Below, one piece after another: positions 43,836-57,072 of a DNA stretch of 64,000 bases (positions are counted from its first letter, which is position 1; each line of letters opens with the position of its first letter). The translations under genes and the position numbers were made by a program. This DNA comes from Veillonella infantium (GTDB taxonomy: Bacteria > Bacillota > Negativicutes > Veillonellales > Veillonellaceae), in assembly GCF_002959895.1 (NCBI RefSeq), contig NZ_PPDD01000002.1, positions 1 to 64,000 of the forward strand, read 5' to 3'. The notes under the pieces are model-generated. The model was not told where the DNA came from and did no database searches. It was given only the letters and a program-made list of their open reading frames with translations.

Positions 43836-45284
43836 TTAGTCATTCAAGAATTTTTGAAGTAATTCATTAACCATACCAGGGTTAGCACGGCCTTTAGATT
43901 CCTTCATAACTTGACCAACTAAGAAGCCAATAGCCTTGCCATTACCGCTCTTGAAGTCTGCCACTGGTTGTGGGTTGTTAGCGATAACTTGTTTAACGAT
44001 TTCTTCAATAGCGCCTGTATCTGTAATTTGAACAAGACCTTCTTCTTTTACGATAGTATCAGCATCCTTGCCGGATTCCCACATGGATACGATAACTTTT
44101 TTCGCAATTTTACCAGAGATTGTACCTTTATCAATAAGGGCAATCATACCAGCCAAGTTTTCTGGGCTTACTTTAGATTCAGCAAATGTTAAACCACTTT
44201 CATTAATCATCTTGGACAAGTCACCAAGCATCCAGTTAGCCACAGTCTTAGCATCTGCACCTGCTTTTACAGTAGCATCTAAGAAATCTGCAGTTTTACG
44301 AGATACAGTAAGGATTGTTGCATCTTCACGAGATAACCCATATTCAGATACAAAGCGTTCAATCTTAGCATCTTGCAATTCAGGTAATGCACGACGTACT
44401 TCTTCGATTTTTTCGTCTGTAATTACGATTGGTACCAAATCTGGTTCTGGGAAGTAACGATAATCGTTTTCTTCGTCTTTTTTACGCATACCAATAGTAA
44501 TGCCTTGAGCATCATCCCATGTACGTGTTTCTTGATCTACTTTACCGCCAGCTTCAATCAACTTAGCTTGACGTAATGCTTCATATTCAACAACCTTTTG
44601 AATAGCTGTTAAGGAGTTTACATTCTTAGTTTCTGTACGCGTACCGAACTCTTTAGTACCGCGCAAACGTACGGATACATTACAGTCACCACGCAAGGAA
44701 CCTTCTTCCATACGGCCATCAGATACTTCTAAATATTGCAAAATAGAACGTAGTTTTTCAACATATGCTCTCGCTTCTGCACCGGAACGAATATCTGGTT
44801 CAGATACGATTTCAAGTAGAGGTACACCTGTACGGTTGTAGTCAACATTAGAAGATTTGGAATCGGAAATAGTGTTGCCACTATGAACGAGTTTACCCGC
44901 ATCTTCTTCCATGTGAATACGGGTAATACCAATGCGTTTAGTTTCACCATTTACTTCAATGTCCAAATGACCATTTAAGCAAATTGGCAAATCATATTGA
45001 GATGTTTGATAGTTTTTAGGCAAATCTGGATAGTAGTAGTTTTTACGGTCAAATTTGTTAAAGTTTAGAATTTCACAGTTCAATGCTAACCCTACTTTAA
45101 TAGCAAATTCTACTACTTGTTTATTTAACACAGGCATAGCACCAGGCAAGCCAAGACATACTGGGCATACATGTGTATTTTGATCGCCGCCGAATTCAGT
45201 GGTACAACCACAGAAGATTTTAGACTTAGTCTTAAGCTCTGTATGAACCTCTAAACCAACGACTGTTTCGTATTTACTACTCAT
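43836..45284 (-). CDS. gatB: Asp/Glu-tRNA amidotransferase subunit B
   Basis: The 482-residue tRNA-binding and kinase subunit of GatCAB, which amidates Glu-tRNA-Gln (and Asp-tRNA-Asn) to the correct aminoacyl-tRNA. The N-terminus [21 protein letters not shown] with the [13 protein letters not shown] zinc and catalytic region, [12 protein letters not shown], and the C-terminal YqeY-like helical domain are present. It overlaps the gatA stop by 4 bases (ATGA), giving tight coupling in the order gatC-gatA-gatB. Confidence 0.97.
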   Translation of the reverse strand: MSSKYETVVGLEVHTELKTKSKIFCGCTTEFGGDQNTHVCPVCLGLPGAMPVLNKQVVEFAIKVGLALNCEILNFNKFDRKNYYYPDLPKNYQTSQYDLPICLNGHLDIEVNGETKRIGITRIHMEEDAGKLVHSGNTISDSKSSNVDYNRTGVPLLEIVSEPDIRSGAEARAYVEKLRSILQYLEVSDGRMEEGSLRGDCNVSVRLRGTKEFGTRTETKNVNSLTAIQKVVEYEALRQAKLIEAGGKVDQETRTWDDAQGITIGMRKKDEENDYRYFPEPDLVPIVITDEKIEEVRRALPELQDAKIERFVSEYGLSREDATILTVSRKTADFLDATVKAGADAKTVANWMLGDLSKMINESGLTFAESKVSPENLAGMIALIDKGTISGKIAKKVIVSMWESGKDADTIVKEEGLVQITDTGAIEEIVKQVIANNPQPVADFKSGNGKAIGFLVGQVMKESKGRANPGMVNELLQKFLND

Positions 45285-46741
45285 AGAGAAACCTCCCCAG
45301 TTGGTGCTACTAATTGACAGTCTGGACGTGCTTGTTCAAATGTGAAAGCCGCACGTAACAATGTTTCTTCACCCATAGCAGGACCAAGCAATTGCATACC
45401 GATTGGTAAATTGCTACTACTCATACCTGCTGGAATGCTGATACCTGGGATACCTGCAAGGTTAGCTGGTACTGTACAGATATCTTCTAAGTACATTGCT
45501 AATGGATCATTTGCTTTTTCACCAAATTTATAAGACGTATTAGGTGCAGTTGGTGTTAAGATTAAATCCACTTTGGAGAAAGCTTCATCAAATTCGTTTT
45601 TAATAAGGCGACGAACTTTCAATGCTTTCAAATAATAAGCATCATAGTAACCAGCACTCAATACATAGGTGCCTAACAAGATACGGCGTTGTACTTCAGG
45701 ACCAAAACCTTCTGTACGAGTTTTAGTAGACATTTCTACTAAATTATCTGCAGGTACGCGCATACCATAGCTTACACCGTCATAACGAGCCAAGTTAGAG
45801 CTTGCCTCTGCCAATGCAATGATATAGTACGCAGATAATGCATATTTAGAATTAGGCAAGGAAACCTCAACGATTTCAGCACCTAATTTTTTGTATGTTT
45901 CGATAGCTTCTTCAATAGCTTTACGAACTTCGCTATTGAGACCTTCACCAAAGAATTCTTTTGGTACACCAATTTTTAGATTTTTTACATCATTTACAAG
46001 AGCTGTAGTGTAGTCTACACGAGTACCTGGAATGGATGTGGAATCTTTAGCATCGTGGCCAGAAATAGCATTTAATACTAAAGCAGCATCAGTTACATCT
46101 CGAGTAACAGGGCCAATTTGATCCAAAGAAGATGCGAAAGCAATTAAACCGTAACGAGATACATTACCATATGTTGGTTTTAAACCTACAACGCCACAGA
46201 AGGATGCTGGTTGACGAATAGACCCACCTGTATCAGAGCCAAGAGCCCAGATTGCAGAACCACTAGATACAGCTGCTGCACTACCACCAGAAGAACCGCC
46301 TGGTACACAATCAATATTCCAAGGATTAGTCGTTTTTGCTAATGCAGAGTTCTCTGTAGACCCACCCATAGCAAATTCGTCCATGTTAAGTTTGCCTAGA
46401 CTAACATAATGATTGTCTTGTAAACGTTCGATAACAGACGCATTGTATGGAGGAATAAAGTTTTCTAACATTTTAGATGCACATGTTGCAGGCTCATCTT
46501 TAATACAAATATTATCTTTGATGGCACCAGGAATACCTGCCAATGGGGAAATAGCTTCACCTTTAGCAATTGTTTCATCTACAAGCTTAGCTGTAGCCAA
46601 AGCGCGATCATGAGAATCGGATAAGTACGCATGTACAGTCGGTTCCACTTTCGCTTTATGTGCAATAACAGCATTCGTCAATTCAACAGCGCTGATTTCT
46701 TTATTCACTAGTTTCTTGTGTAATTCATGAATTGTTGCCAC
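45281..46741 (-). CDS. gatA: Asp/Glu-tRNA amidotransferase subunit A
   Basis: The 486-residue glutaminase subunit of GatCAB, supplying ammonia for tRNA-dependent amidation. It is an amidase-signature enzyme: the catalytic lysine in PGAIKDN (about 71-77), the Ser-rich [14 protein letters not shown] segment and the cis-serine [12 protein letters not shown] form the Ser-Ser-Lys triad. The start codon is GTG at 46741, with AGGAGG 7 bases before it. It follows gatC by 11 bases and overlaps gatB. Confidence 0.97.
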   Translation of the reverse strand: MATIHELHKKLVNKEISAVELTNAVIAHKAKVEPTVHAYLSDSHDRALATAKLVDETIAKGEAISPLAGIPGAIKDNICIKDEPATCASKMLENFIPPYNASVIERLQDNHYVSLGKLNMDEFAMGGSTENSALAKTTNPWNIDCVPGGSSGGSAAAVSSGSAIWALGSDTGGSIRQPASFCGVVGLKPTYGNVSRYGLIAFASSLDQIGPVTRDVTDAALVLNAISGHDAKDSTSIPGTRVDYTTALVNDVKNLKIGVPKEFFGEGLNSEVRKAIEEAIETYKKLGAEIVEVSLPNSKYALSAYYIIALAEASSNLARYDGVSYGMRVPADNLVEMSTKTRTEGFGPEVQRRILLGTYVLSAGYYDAYYLKALKVRRLIKNEFDEAFSKVDLILTPTAPNTSYKFGEKANDPLAMYLEDICTVPANLAGIPGISIPAGMSSSNLPIGMQLLGPAMGEETLLRAAFTFEQARPDCQLVAPTGEVSL

Positions 46742-46752
46742 AGCGAAACCTC

Positions 46753-47043
46753 CTATTCTTGTACAACGCGAGGTACTTTAAAGTACCCATCCTCTGCTTC
46801 TGGAGCATTGGATAAAGCTAAATCATGATCGAGGGATGGTTTTGTTTCATCCTCTCTAAATACATTGTGCAATGGTACTGCATGAGCCATAGGCTCCACA
46901 CCATCAAGTTCTAATGCATCTAGTTCAGCAACATAAGTCAAGATGTCGGACAACTCTTTTTCTACATGTGCCATATGTTCTTCCTTAACTTCCAACCGTG
47001 AAAGTAAGGCGATTTTTTTAATTTCCTCTTGGCTGATTTTCAT
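46753..47043 (-). CDS. gatC: Asp/Glu-tRNA amidotransferase subunit C
   Basis: The 96-residue clamp subunit that holds GatA and GatB together. The N-terminal [17 protein letters not shown] helix, [22 protein letters not shown] and the C-terminal [12 protein letters not shown] are all family features. The start at 47043 has AAAGGA about 10 bases upstream; an ATG six codons before it overlaps that site. It is the first gene of gatCAB and lies 74 bases beyond ligA. Confidence 0.95.
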   Translation of the reverse strand: MKISQEEIKKIALLSRLEVKEEHMAHVEKELSDILTYVAELDALELDGVEPMAHAVPLHNVFREDETKPSLDHDLALSNAPEAEDGYFKVPRVVQE

Positions 47044-47117
47044 CGAGACACATCCTTTCATAATTATTTATTATAAAGCAAATAATATATATTTTCAAAA
47101 TATTGTAGAATGTATGT

Positions 47118-49133
<2,016 letters not shown>

Positions 49134-49202
49134 TTACTGTGCAGTAACACTCTATACGTTCCTAACAAGTAATGTAGAGAGGTTAACTGCGATACACAAG
49201 TT

Positions 49203-51392
49203 TTATTCCTTCTTAACAGGTGCAAATTTTGCCATTACTACACGTACACCTTGTGTAGGGAATTCAATTGTCAGCTTCATACCAGCCCCTTCGCCGGCAA
49301 CATTGATGACTTTACCATTGCCCCACTTGCTATGAATAGCCGTATCGCCAACCTTCCAATCGGCAATTACTTCATTGCGAACGATTGGCTTTGTAACTGG
49401 TCGGCTTGTAACACTCATATGTTGCGGCACATGACGCTTAATATCATCAGGTACTTTACGCTTAGCACGCAAACCATCTACTAATTCTTCTGGAATTTCA
49501 TCGATAAAACGAGATGGTAAATAGCTGCTAGTCCGTCCAAATACGGTACGCGTAGTGGCATTAGAAATATATAATTCCTTTTCAGCACGAGTAATACCTA
49601 CATAAGCAAGGCGGCGTTCCTCTTCAATTTCCTCAGGGTTCATCAAGGTGCGACTATGAGGGAATAAACCTTCCTCCAAGCCACCTAAGAATACAATAGG
49701 GAATTCCAAACCTTTGGCAGCATGTAATGTCATCAAAGTAACTTTAGACTCTTCTTGCTCGAAAGAATCAACATCATTTACGAGTGCTACTTGTTCCAAG
49801 AAGTCCTCCACTGTACCAGTTGGATTTGTATCTTGGAAGTCTTTAGCTACAGATAAAAGTTCACCGATATTCTCAGCACGAGCCTGATCTTGTGGATCTG
49901 TACTTTCTTCTAATTGTGCCAAGTAACCAGTTCTATCAAGAATGGCTTCTAAAATATCGAGTACCGATTTATCTTCCATTTCAGCTACAAGAGTAAAAAT
50001 AAGAATACCAAATTCTTCTAACTTTTCCTTTGTCTTACCTTTAATCGTATCTACTAGATGCAACTGTGTTAATGTCATAAACAAGGATGTACCATTTGCA
50101 CGAGCATAATCTTGTAGTTTTGCCACTGTAGTAGCACCAATACTACGCTTAGGTACATTGATGATACGCAATAAGCTTAAATCATCGAACGGATTATATA
50201 ACACGCGTAAATATGCTAAAACATCCTTAATTTCTTTACGATCGTAGAACTTTGTGCCTCCTACCATTGTATAGGGCAATGCTCTCTTAATCAGTGCTTC
50301 TTCCAGCACACGAGATTGAGCATTAGTACGGTACAAAATAGCCATATCACCATAAGGTACACCATGGATATCGTGCTTTTTAGCAATAGTATCGCCAATG
50401 AAAGCAGCTTCTTCATGTTCAGATTGAGCTGTAAAATGCTGAATTTTAGCCCCTTCTGTTTTATCTGTCCATAAATTCTTCTTAGGACGACCTTCGTTAT
50501 TTTCAATTACCGCATTGGCTGCATCAAGAATGATCTTTGTAGAACGGTAGTTTTGTTCTAGCTTAATAGATGTACAGTTTGGATAATCCTTTTCAAAGTC
50601 CAAAATATTTTGAATATCTGCACCACGCCATGCGTAAATACTTTGGTCAGCATCACCTACCACAGCAATATTTTTCCAATGAGAGGCTAATAATTTAGCC
50701 AATAAATATTGAGCGTGGTTTGTATCTTGATATTCGTCGATCATAACATAGCGGAATCGCTTACTATATTTATCTAATACAGCCTCATTGGACTGCAATA
50801 ATTTAACGGCTACCAATAAAAGATCATCAAAATCTAGAGCATTATTCTTACGCAATTCCCGTTCATAATACTCGTATACATCAGCAACCTTTTGTTGGTA
50901 AAAGTCTCTCGCTTGTTTTCTAAAATCAGATGCAAAAAGCAATTTATTCTTTGCGTCAGATATAGCGGCGATCATAGCACCTACAGGATAGTATTTATCG
51001 TCAAGGTTTAATGCTTTCAAAGCCGCCTTAATAACAGCTTGAGAGTCAGATGTATCATAGATTGTAAAGTTACTGTTATAACCTAAGAAATTATCTAACT
51101 CAAAACGCAAAAATTTGGCACAGAAGCTATGGAATGTGCTGAGCCAAATACGATTAGCTACATCACCTACTAAACCTTCTACACGACTTTTCATTTCTTT
51201 TGCCGCTTTATTGGTGAAAGTAATAGCTAAGATTTCATAAGGATTAACACCTTGACCCAATAAATGTGCAATACGAACAGTTAAAACCTTTGTTTTACCA
51301 GATCCTGCACCGGCTAAAATCAATAAAGGGCCTTCCGTATGTTGAACGGCTTGTTGTTGCTCTTTATTTAAACCTGTTAATAATGAATTCAT
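49203..51392 (-). CDS. pcrA: UvrD/PcrA-family DNA helicase
   Basis: A 729-residue superfamily 1A 3'-5' helicase for repair and for clearing replication conflicts. It starts with LNKEQQQAVQHTEGPLLILA, with Walker A AGAGSGKT (28-35), the DEYQDTN motif, QNYRS, and the TLHAAKGLEFPIVFLGG and RRLAYVGITRA motifs of the second core. A short C-terminal Tudor-like domain (VGDTAIHSKWGNGKV) is PcrA-specific. GGGG-type site before the ATG. It is upstream of ligA on the same strand. Confidence 0.95.
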   Translation of the reverse strand: MNSLLTGLNKEQQQAVQHTEGPLLILAGAGSGKTKVLTVRIAHLLGQGVNPYEILAITFTNKAAKEMKSRVEGLVGDVANRIWLSTFHSFCAKFLRFELDNFLGYNSNFTIYDTSDSQAVIKAALKALNLDDKYYPVGAMIAAISDAKNKLLFASDFRKQARDFYQQKVADVYEYYERELRKNNALDFDDLLLVAVKLLQSNEAVLDKYSKRFRYVMIDEYQDTNHAQYLLAKLLASHWKNIAVVGDADQSIYAWRGADIQNILDFEKDYPNCTSIKLEQNYRSTKIILDAANAVIENNEGRPKKNLWTDKTEGAKIQHFTAQSEHEEAAFIGDTIAKKHDIHGVPYGDMAILYRTNAQSRVLEEALIKRALPYTMVGGTKFYDRKEIKDVLAYLRVLYNPFDDLSLLRIINVPKRSIGATTVAKLQDYARANGTSLFMTLTQLHLVDTIKGKTKEKLEEFGILIFTLVAEMEDKSVLDILEAILDRTGYLAQLEESTDPQDQARAENIGELLSVAKDFQDTNPTGTVEDFLEQVALVNDVDSFEQEESKVTLMTLHAAKGLEFPIVFLGGLEEGLFPHSRTLMNPEEIEEERRLAYVGITRAEKELYISNATTRTVFGRTSSYLPSRFIDEIPEELVDGLRAKRKVPDDIKRHVPQHMSVTSRPVTKPIVRNEVIADWKVGDTAIHSKWGNGKVINVAGEGAGMKLTIEFPTQGVRVVMAKFAPVKKE

Positions 51393-51450
51393 CGGAACAC
51401 CCCTATCGCCCTTACATATACTATAGTTTCATAATCATATAAATAGAGAA

Positions 51451-51476
51451 GAAGAACGTTGCAAGCAACGTTCTTT
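51451..51476 (-). terminator. Terminator after ppaC
   Basis: GAACGTTGC pairs with GCAACGTTC around AA, followed on the minus strand by TTCTTCTC; the plus side has TTTT. It lies about 20 bases after the ppaC stop. Confidence 0.7.
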
Positions 51477-51496
51477 TCCCTTTGTATACTACTATA

Positions 51497-52438
51497 CTAT
51501 TTCATAGCACCAAGAATTGGTGGTACGATTTGTTTTTTACGAGACATAGTATTTGGCAAGAATACGCCATTATCTTTAACTTCTTTTTCGAATGCTTTTG
51601 TTACTACAGCTTCTACATCACCGCTGAATAACAATGTAGTACTTTCATCAAGAATATTTGTAATCATGATGTAAGATGCATCATAGTTATTAGCACTGCG
51701 AAGAGCTTCTAACGCTTGTACTAATTCACCTTGTTTAGCCAATACGTCTGTTGTATCCATAACGGAAATTTGACCGATAGAAATTGTTTTACCTGCTTCG
51801 GAGAATTCTTTCATGTCTGTACGAACGATGTCGTCGTTAGTCAAATCAGAAATATCTGCACCAGCTTTTAACATATCAAGGCCATAGGACTCGATATCTA
51901 CACCAGCGATTTCCGCCAATTTATGTGCCATTTCTTTATCTGTTTCTGTGCATGTTGGAGAGCGGAATAAAACAGTATCAGAAATGATAGCGGACAACAT
52001 CAAACCAGCAATAGTTTTAGGAATTTCTTGATTGTTTTCCATGTACAATTTAGTAATGATTGTATTAGAGCAACCTACTGGTTCTAAACGCATAAATACA
52101 GGACCATCAGTTTCGAAATCACCAATGCGGTGATGATCCACAACGCCGCACATATTCATAGACTTGTAACCGTCAATGATTTGTTTAGATTCATTGTGGT
52201 CTGTTAAATATAAGTTACCACCTTCTGGAGCAAATTCTTCCCAATTCTTAACGATTTGAGGGTGTTCAAAACCAAAATGATTCAATACGTATGTTGTTTC
52301 CTTATTTGCTTCACCTGCACATACTGGAGTAGCTGGTGTACCCATTTGTGTTAAGAAATTAGCAAAGGAAATAGCAGAACAAATAGAATCTGTATCAGGG
52401 CTTTTATGACCTGCTACATATGTTTTTACATCACTCAT
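51497..52438 (-). CDS. ppaC: Manganese-dependent inorganic pyrophosphatase (family II)
   Basis: Hydrolyses pyrophosphate, pulling biosynthetic reactions forward. The 313-residue DHH/DHHA2 protein has GHKSPDTDS (10-18; His11, Asp15, Asp17), a second metal site with DHH in VVDHHRIG, and a C-terminal active-site SRKKQIVPP segment. Length is typical of family II. AGAGG precedes the ATG by 7 bases. It is monocistronic, with terminators on both sides. Confidence 0.95.
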   Translation of the reverse strand: MSDVKTYVAGHKSPDTDSICSAISFANFLTQMGTPATPVCAGEANKETTYVLNHFGFEHPQIVKNWEEFAPEGGNLYLTDHNESKQIIDGYKSMNMCGVVDHHRIGDFETDGPVFMRLEPVGCSNTIITKLYMENNQEIPKTIAGLMLSAIISDTVLFRSPTCTETDKEMAHKLAEIAGVDIESYGLDMLKAGADISDLTNDDIVRTDMKEFSEAGKTISIGQISVMDTTDVLAKQGELVQALEALRSANNYDASYIMITNILDESTTLLFSGDVEAVVTKAFEKEVKDNGVFLPNTMSRKKQIVPPILGAMK

Positions 52439-52526
52439 AATATACCTCTTTTATATAAATTTCACACTTAATATCGACTTACGTCAATCCGATTTTTAAC
52501 TCTATTATTATATCATAAATTATATA

Positions 52527-52565
52527 AAAAAACACGCCACTACTAAGTAGTGACGTGTTTTTATC
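52527..52565 (-). terminator. Terminator after the acrB-like gene
   Basis: AAACACG and CGTGTTT pair around an ACTACT/AGTAGT inner stem, with T-runs on either side. It is about 30 bases downstream of the acrB-like stop codon. Confidence 0.8.
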
Positions 52566-52593
52566 ATTCTAAAAAATTATCTAATGTAAATGA

Positions 52594-55500
52594 TTAGTCG
52601 TGATTTTTTTTGCGGTTTGTAAACAAACCAGGCCCAAGTGTTTCAATGATGATGAACAGCATTGGAATGATAAAGATACCAAACAATGTTGCTGTTGTCA
52701 TCCCTGCTACTACAGTAATACCCATGGATGTACGAGCACCAGAACCAGCACCAGTAGATACTGCCAATGGCAATACACCAAGGATAAACGCAAAGGATGT
52801 CATCAAAATTGGACGTAAACGAATTTTTGCAGCTTCGATAGCGGCATCAACAACGTTCATACCACGTTCGTCAACACGGATCTTAGCGTACTCAATAATC
52901 AAAATCGCATTTTTGGCAGCCAAACCAACAAGGGTTAAGAGACCAATCTGCATGTAAATATCATTAGCTAAGGAATATCTGCCTGTAAAGTTCAACAAGA
53001 ATGGAACTAAAGAAGCACCAATCATACCAGATGGTACGGAGAACAATACGGCAAATGGTACCTTCCAAGATTCATACAAGGCAGCCAAAATTAAGAATAC
53101 AAATACTAGACCTAAACCAAGAATCATGATGGTTTGAGAACCAGCTTTCAACTCTTCACGAGATTGACCTGCCCAGTCATATGTATAACCGGCTGGTAAT
53201 GTTTTAGCTGCCGCCTCTTTCAATGCATTTATGGCATCACCAGAGGAGTAACCATTCGCTTGAGAACCACCGATTTGTACAGCCATCGCATTATCAAAAC
53301 GAGTAATACTAGACGGTGTACCTGTTTGTTCTTTCGTAATATAGTTAGAAACTGGAACCATAAGGCCCTTGCTATTACGAACAGCTAGCATATTAAGCTG
53401 TTCCGCATTTTGACGGTAAGCGTCTTCAGCTTGAACTACTACTTTATAGTTTTTACCATATGTAGTAAAGTCATTGACTTGAATACTACCATAGAAACCT
53501 TGCAATGTAGTAAAGATATCAGCTAATGCCACGCCATCTTGAGCCGCTTTTTCACGATTCACATCAAATTGTAAGGATGGTGTAGATGTATCAAATGTAG
53601 TGTAAATAGATCGAATTGCTGGACTCTTACGAGCTTCTGCTAAGAATTCATTAGCACGTTCCGCCATAACTTGTGGGCTGTCACCAGCTTTGTTAATGAG
53701 GTACATGCTGAAACCACCTGTAGAACCTAGACCAGGAATAGATGGTGGGTTCATAGCAATTACAGTTGCTTCTGGTACCTTTTCAGCAGCAAAGCCAAAT
53801 GTTTGACCAACCATGGCATTAATTGATGTTGCTTGTGTTGTACGATACTTCCAGTCAGACATAGTAGCAAAGATTACACCTGCACTTGATTTTTGACCAC
53901 CACCTAAGAGGTCAAAGCCTGCTACTGTAAATACTTCTTGGAATAATTGCTCATCTTTTGGCTTTTCAGGATCATTTTTACCTTCCAAGAAAGAGGCAAT
54001 TTTTTCAAGGGTCGCCATCGTACGCTCAGATGTGGAACCTGGCGGCTCATTAACAGCAATCATGTAATAACCGCTATCCTCTGCAGGTACAAAGGATGTT
54101 GGTAAGAAGTGGAATACTAAGCCTGTTCCCCCCGCAAAGATAAGCAATGCAATAACGGTTAAGCTCAAACGATGGCTTAAACGAGCCAATTGGATACCAT
54201 ACCAATTGCTGAAACGTTCTAGGCCTGCATTGAATTTATTTAACTGACGATGTACCCAATCTTCACGCTCTTTAGGTGTGTGAGGTTTTAACATCGTAGC
54301 ACATAGTGCTGGTGTTAATACAAGGGCAACAATCGCAGAAATAACAACAGATACAGCGATTGTTAATGCAAACTGTTTGTAAAGAATACCTGTCATACCA
54401 CCCATGAAGGCAACTGGTACGAATACAGCTACCAATACAAAGGCGATACCAATTACAGGGCCTTGTACATTTTCCATCGCTTTAATAGCCGCCTCTTTCG
54501 GAGGTAAGCCATTATATTTTAATTCATACTCTACCGCTTCTACTACTACGATAGCATCGTCAACAACGAGGCCGATAGCCAATACCATGGCGAATAATGT
54601 TAACGTATTGATAGAGAAATCAAGTAATACGAAAGCACCAAATGTACCTAGCAAGGATACTGGAACAGCAATCATAGGAATGATCGTAGATCGCCAAGAT
54701 TGTAGGAACACATATACTACGATAAGAACGAGTAACAATGCTTCTACAAATGTATGCTCTACCTCTTTAATGGAAGCACTTACGAATTTAGTATTATCTA
54801 CAACTACGTTATATTGCATATCTGGTGGGAAAGATTTAGATTGTTCATCTAGTACCTTCTTAACATTCGCAATAGTTTCTAATGCATTCGCATCATTTTG
54901 TAAGGAAATAGCAAAACCTGCTACCTCTTTATGTGCGGACTTAGCAATAAAGTCATATCCTTTAGCACCAATTTGAATGCGAGCAACATCTTTTAGATGC
55001 AATACCTTACCATTAGAGCTTTTAATAGCAATATTACCAAATTGTTCAGGTGTTACAAGACGACCTTCAATTTTGATAGGGTATTGAAATGCTTGTTCCC
55101 CATTAGTAGGATTTTGACCAACTGTACCTGCAGCAGCCTGTAAGTTTTGTCCCTTAATAGCTGCTGTTACTTCAGAAATGGTAACACCAAGATTTTGCAT
55201 CTTCGCTGGATCTAACCAAATGCGCATAGCATAATCAGAACCGAACTCTTGTACAGAACCGACACCCTTAATGGCTTTAATAGCATCCATCATATAGTTG
55301 GTACTATAGTTCTTTAAGAATGTAGAATCATAAGTACCATCAGGTGAGTTCAAGGAAAATACCATAGCCATATCACCAGAAGATTTAGTAGTTGTAACAC
55401 CAACTGCTTGTACCTCTGCAGGTAATTGAGCAAGTGCTGCTTGTACACGGTTTTGTGTATTAACCGTATCCATATCGGCATCTGTGCCTTGATTGAACTG

Positions 55501-55776
55501 AACAGTCAAAGAGTAACTACCATTACTAGAGCTACTAGATGTCATATAGTCCATATCTTGTACGCCTACGATTTGTGTTTCAATAACACTGGCTACCGTA
55601 TCATTAACAACTTGAGCCGTTGCACCTGTATAGGCAGTGTTTACACGAACTGTAGGTGGAGAAATTTGTGGATATCGAGCTATCGGAAGGTTCATCATAG
55701 AAATGAGACCTACCAAGGTAATAACAATGGCTATTACAATGGCAAAGATAGGTCGATTAATAAAGAATTTCGACAC
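52594..55776 (-). CDS. RND efflux transporter, AcrB/HAE1 type
   Basis: A 1060-residue inner-membrane pump of the HAE1 subfamily, driving drug or hydrophobic-compound export with protons. The N-terminus FFINRPIFAIVIAI, the duplicated 6-helix membrane halves and two large periplasmic loops are standard; the VLAIGLVVDDAIVVVE segment carries the paired Asp residues of helix 4. The start is GTG, 7 bases after AAGGGGG, and it lies 14 bases beyond the adaptor gene. No TolC-like outer-membrane gene is in the window, so the pump must use one elsewhere. Confidence 0.95.
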   Translation of the reverse strand: MSKFFINRPIFAIVIAIVITLVGLISMMNLPIARYPQISPPTVRVNTAYTGATAQVVNDTVASVIETQIVGVQDMDYMTSSSSSNGSYSLTVQFNQGTDADMDTVNTQNRVQAALAQLPAEVQAVGVTTTKSSGDMAMVFSLNSPDGTYDSTFLKNYSTNYMMDAIKAIKGVGSVQEFGSDYAMRIWLDPAKMQNLGVTISEVTAAIKGQNLQAAAGTVGQNPTNGEQAFQYPIKIEGRLVTPEQFGNIAIKSSNGKVLHLKDVARIQIGAKGYDFIAKSAHKEVAGFAISLQNDANALETIANVKKVLDEQSKSFPPDMQYNVVVDNTKFVSASIKEVEHTFVEALLLVLIVVYVFLQSWRSTIIPMIAVPVSLLGTFGAFVLLDFSINTLTLFAMVLAIGLVVDDAIVVVEAVEYELKYNGLPPKEAAIKAMENVQGPVIGIAFVLVAVFVPVAFMGGMTGILYKQFALTIAVSVVISAIVALVLTPALCATMLKPHTPKEREDWVHRQLNKFNAGLERFSNWYGIQLARLSHRLSLTVIALLIFAGGTGLVFHFLPTSFVPAEDSGYYMIAVNEPPGSTSERTMATLEKIASFLEGKNDPEKPKDEQLFQEVFTVAGFDLLGGGQKSSAGVIFATMSDWKYRTTQATSINAMVGQTFGFAAEKVPEATVIAMNPPSIPGLGSTGGFSMYLINKAGDSPQVMAERANEFLAEARKSPAIRSIYTTFDTSTPSLQFDVNREKAAQDGVALADIFTTLQGFYGSIQVNDFTTYGKNYKVVVQAEDAYRQNAEQLNMLAVRNSKGLMVPVSNYITKEQTGTPSSITRFDNAMAVQIGGSQANGYSSGDAINALKEAAAKTLPAGYTYDWAGQSREELKAGSQTIMILGLGLVFVFLILAALYESWKVPFAVLFSVPSGMIGASLVPFLLNFTGRYSLANDIYMQIGLLTLVGLAAKNAILIIEYAKIRVDERGMNVVDAAIEAAKIRLRPILMTSFAFILGVLPLAVSTGAGSGARTSMGITVVAGMTTATLFGIFIIPMLFIIIETLGPGLFTNRKKNHD

Positions 55777-55790
55777 GATCTAGCCCCCTT

Positions 55791-56918
55791 CTATTTTGTA
55801 GCTTTTAATTGTTCTTTTGAAAGCAATTTAGCATTAACCTTCACACCGTTTTTAACCTTAGTTAAGCCATCAACGATGATTGTGTCTCCAGGTGCTAAAC
55901 CGGCTTTAATAATTGTATCGCTACCACTTGTACCGCCAACTTCAACACTTTTTTGTTCTACTACACCATCAGCATTTACAACATAGATAAAGTTTTTATC
56001 CATGATTTGAAGAATGGCACGACTAGGAACAAGAATAGCATCTTTAAGTTTTTGACCAGGAGAAATCACTGTAGCAAACATATTTGGCAATAACAAATGA
56101 TCAGGATTTGGGAAAGATGCTTTCAACACAAGCTTACCTGTTGATTGATCAAGACTTTTTGCTGCTTGAACAATAGAACCCGGTTGATTATATGTTTCAC
56201 CGTCTGCAAGTTTTAATTGAATGTTTGGACCATTGGAATCATCGCCAGTTGGATTTTTCATGAAGTCAAGATATTCTTGTTCAGTCATACTAAACTCAAC
56301 AAAGATAGGATCAATGGAGTCAATTGTAACTAATGTTGTAGAACCAGCTTGTACAAATGCACCCATATCAATATCATCCATACGTAATGTACCGGAATAT
56401 GGTGCATATACCATTGTGTCACCCAAGTTATCTTGAGCAATCTTTACAGATGCTTGGTATGCTTCATATGCTGCCTTAGCTTGTTCTGTAGTACTGCGTT
56501 GCGTATCTACACGTTGCTGCGCAATCGCATCTTGTTGAGCCAATGTTTCATAACGATTAAGATCTACTTCAGCATTTTTATAAGTCGCATTAGCTTGAGC
56601 CGCTTGCGCTTCAGCGTTGGCAAGACTAGCTTCGTATTGACGAGAATCGATACGATATAATGGCTGCCCTGCTACAACTTGCTCCCCACCTTTAACATAT
56701 TTTTCAACTACGTAACCAGTTACACGAGCATGTACAGCTACAGAGTTTTCTGCAACTACTGTACCAGCATAGGTTTGGTTTACCTGTGCATCACTTGCAG
56801 TAATTTTGTATGCATTGACACTCACGTCGCCTGCTTGCTGTTGATTACTGCCACAACCAGCAACCATTACAGCGGATACAACGAGAGCCGCTAACATACG
56901 GGAATAACGGAACTTCAT
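55791..56918 (-). CDS. RND efflux periplasmic adaptor lipoprotein, AcrA type
   Basis: A 375-residue membrane-fusion protein linking the RND pump to an outer-membrane channel. The signal peptide ends in a lipobox VAGC (Cys22), so the mature protein is lipid-anchored, using Lgt. It has a barrel-sandwich hybrid (SVAVHARVTGYVVEKYVKGG), a coiled-coil hairpin (about 90-160) rich in Ala/Gln and a C-terminal beta-barrel with GLTKVKNGVKVNAK. AGGAG lies 7-8 bases before the ATG. The gene is first in the acrAB-like operon under a consensus-like promoter. Confidence 0.95.
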   Translation of the reverse strand: MKFRYSRMLAALVVSAVMVAGCGSNQQQAGDVSVNAYKITASDAQVNQTYAGTVVAENSVAVHARVTGYVVEKYVKGGEQVVAGQPLYRIDSRQYEASLANAEAQAAQANATYKNAEVDLNRYETLAQQDAIAQQRVDTQRSTTEQAKAAYEAYQASVKIAQDNLGDTMVYAPYSGTLRMDDIDMGAFVQAGSTTLVTIDSIDPIFVEFSMTEQEYLDFMKNPTGDDSNGPNIQLKLADGETYNQPGSIVQAAKSLDQSTGKLVLKASFPNPDHLLLPNMFATVISPGQKLKDAILVPSRAILQIMDKNFIYVVNADGVVEQKSVEVGGTSGSDTIIKAGLAPGDTIIVDGLTKVKNGVKVNAKLLSKEQLKATK

Positions 56919-56982
56919 TATCTGTACTCCTTTACACGAAACTAATCATCTATGTGTCATAATTACATAAATATCTTTATAT

Positions 56983-57011
56983 ATTTTACAGGATTCTATA
57001 GACAAAGTCAA
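56983..57011 (-). promoter_or_regulatory. Promoter of the acrAB-like operon
   Basis: TTGACT (57006-57011) and TAAAAT (56983-56988) are 17 bases apart on the minus strand, about 65 bases before the adaptor start codon. No palindrome overlaps it; the nearest inverted repeat is 62 bases upstream. Confidence 0.7.
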
Positions 57012-57072
57012 TTTTTTCGATACCCTTCCACCTTTATAAAACATAGATAAAATCTATATAAATTCATATTCA

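Noticed and set aside
54404-54976. 190-codon plus-strand open frame inside the acrB-like gene
   Set aside because: Antisense to conserved RND sequence; Thr/Ser-rich composition is explained by codon usage of the opposite strand.
55426-55986. 186-codon plus-strand open frame across the acrA/acrB junction
   Set aside because: Overlaps two well-supported genes on the other strand and has no recognisable domain.
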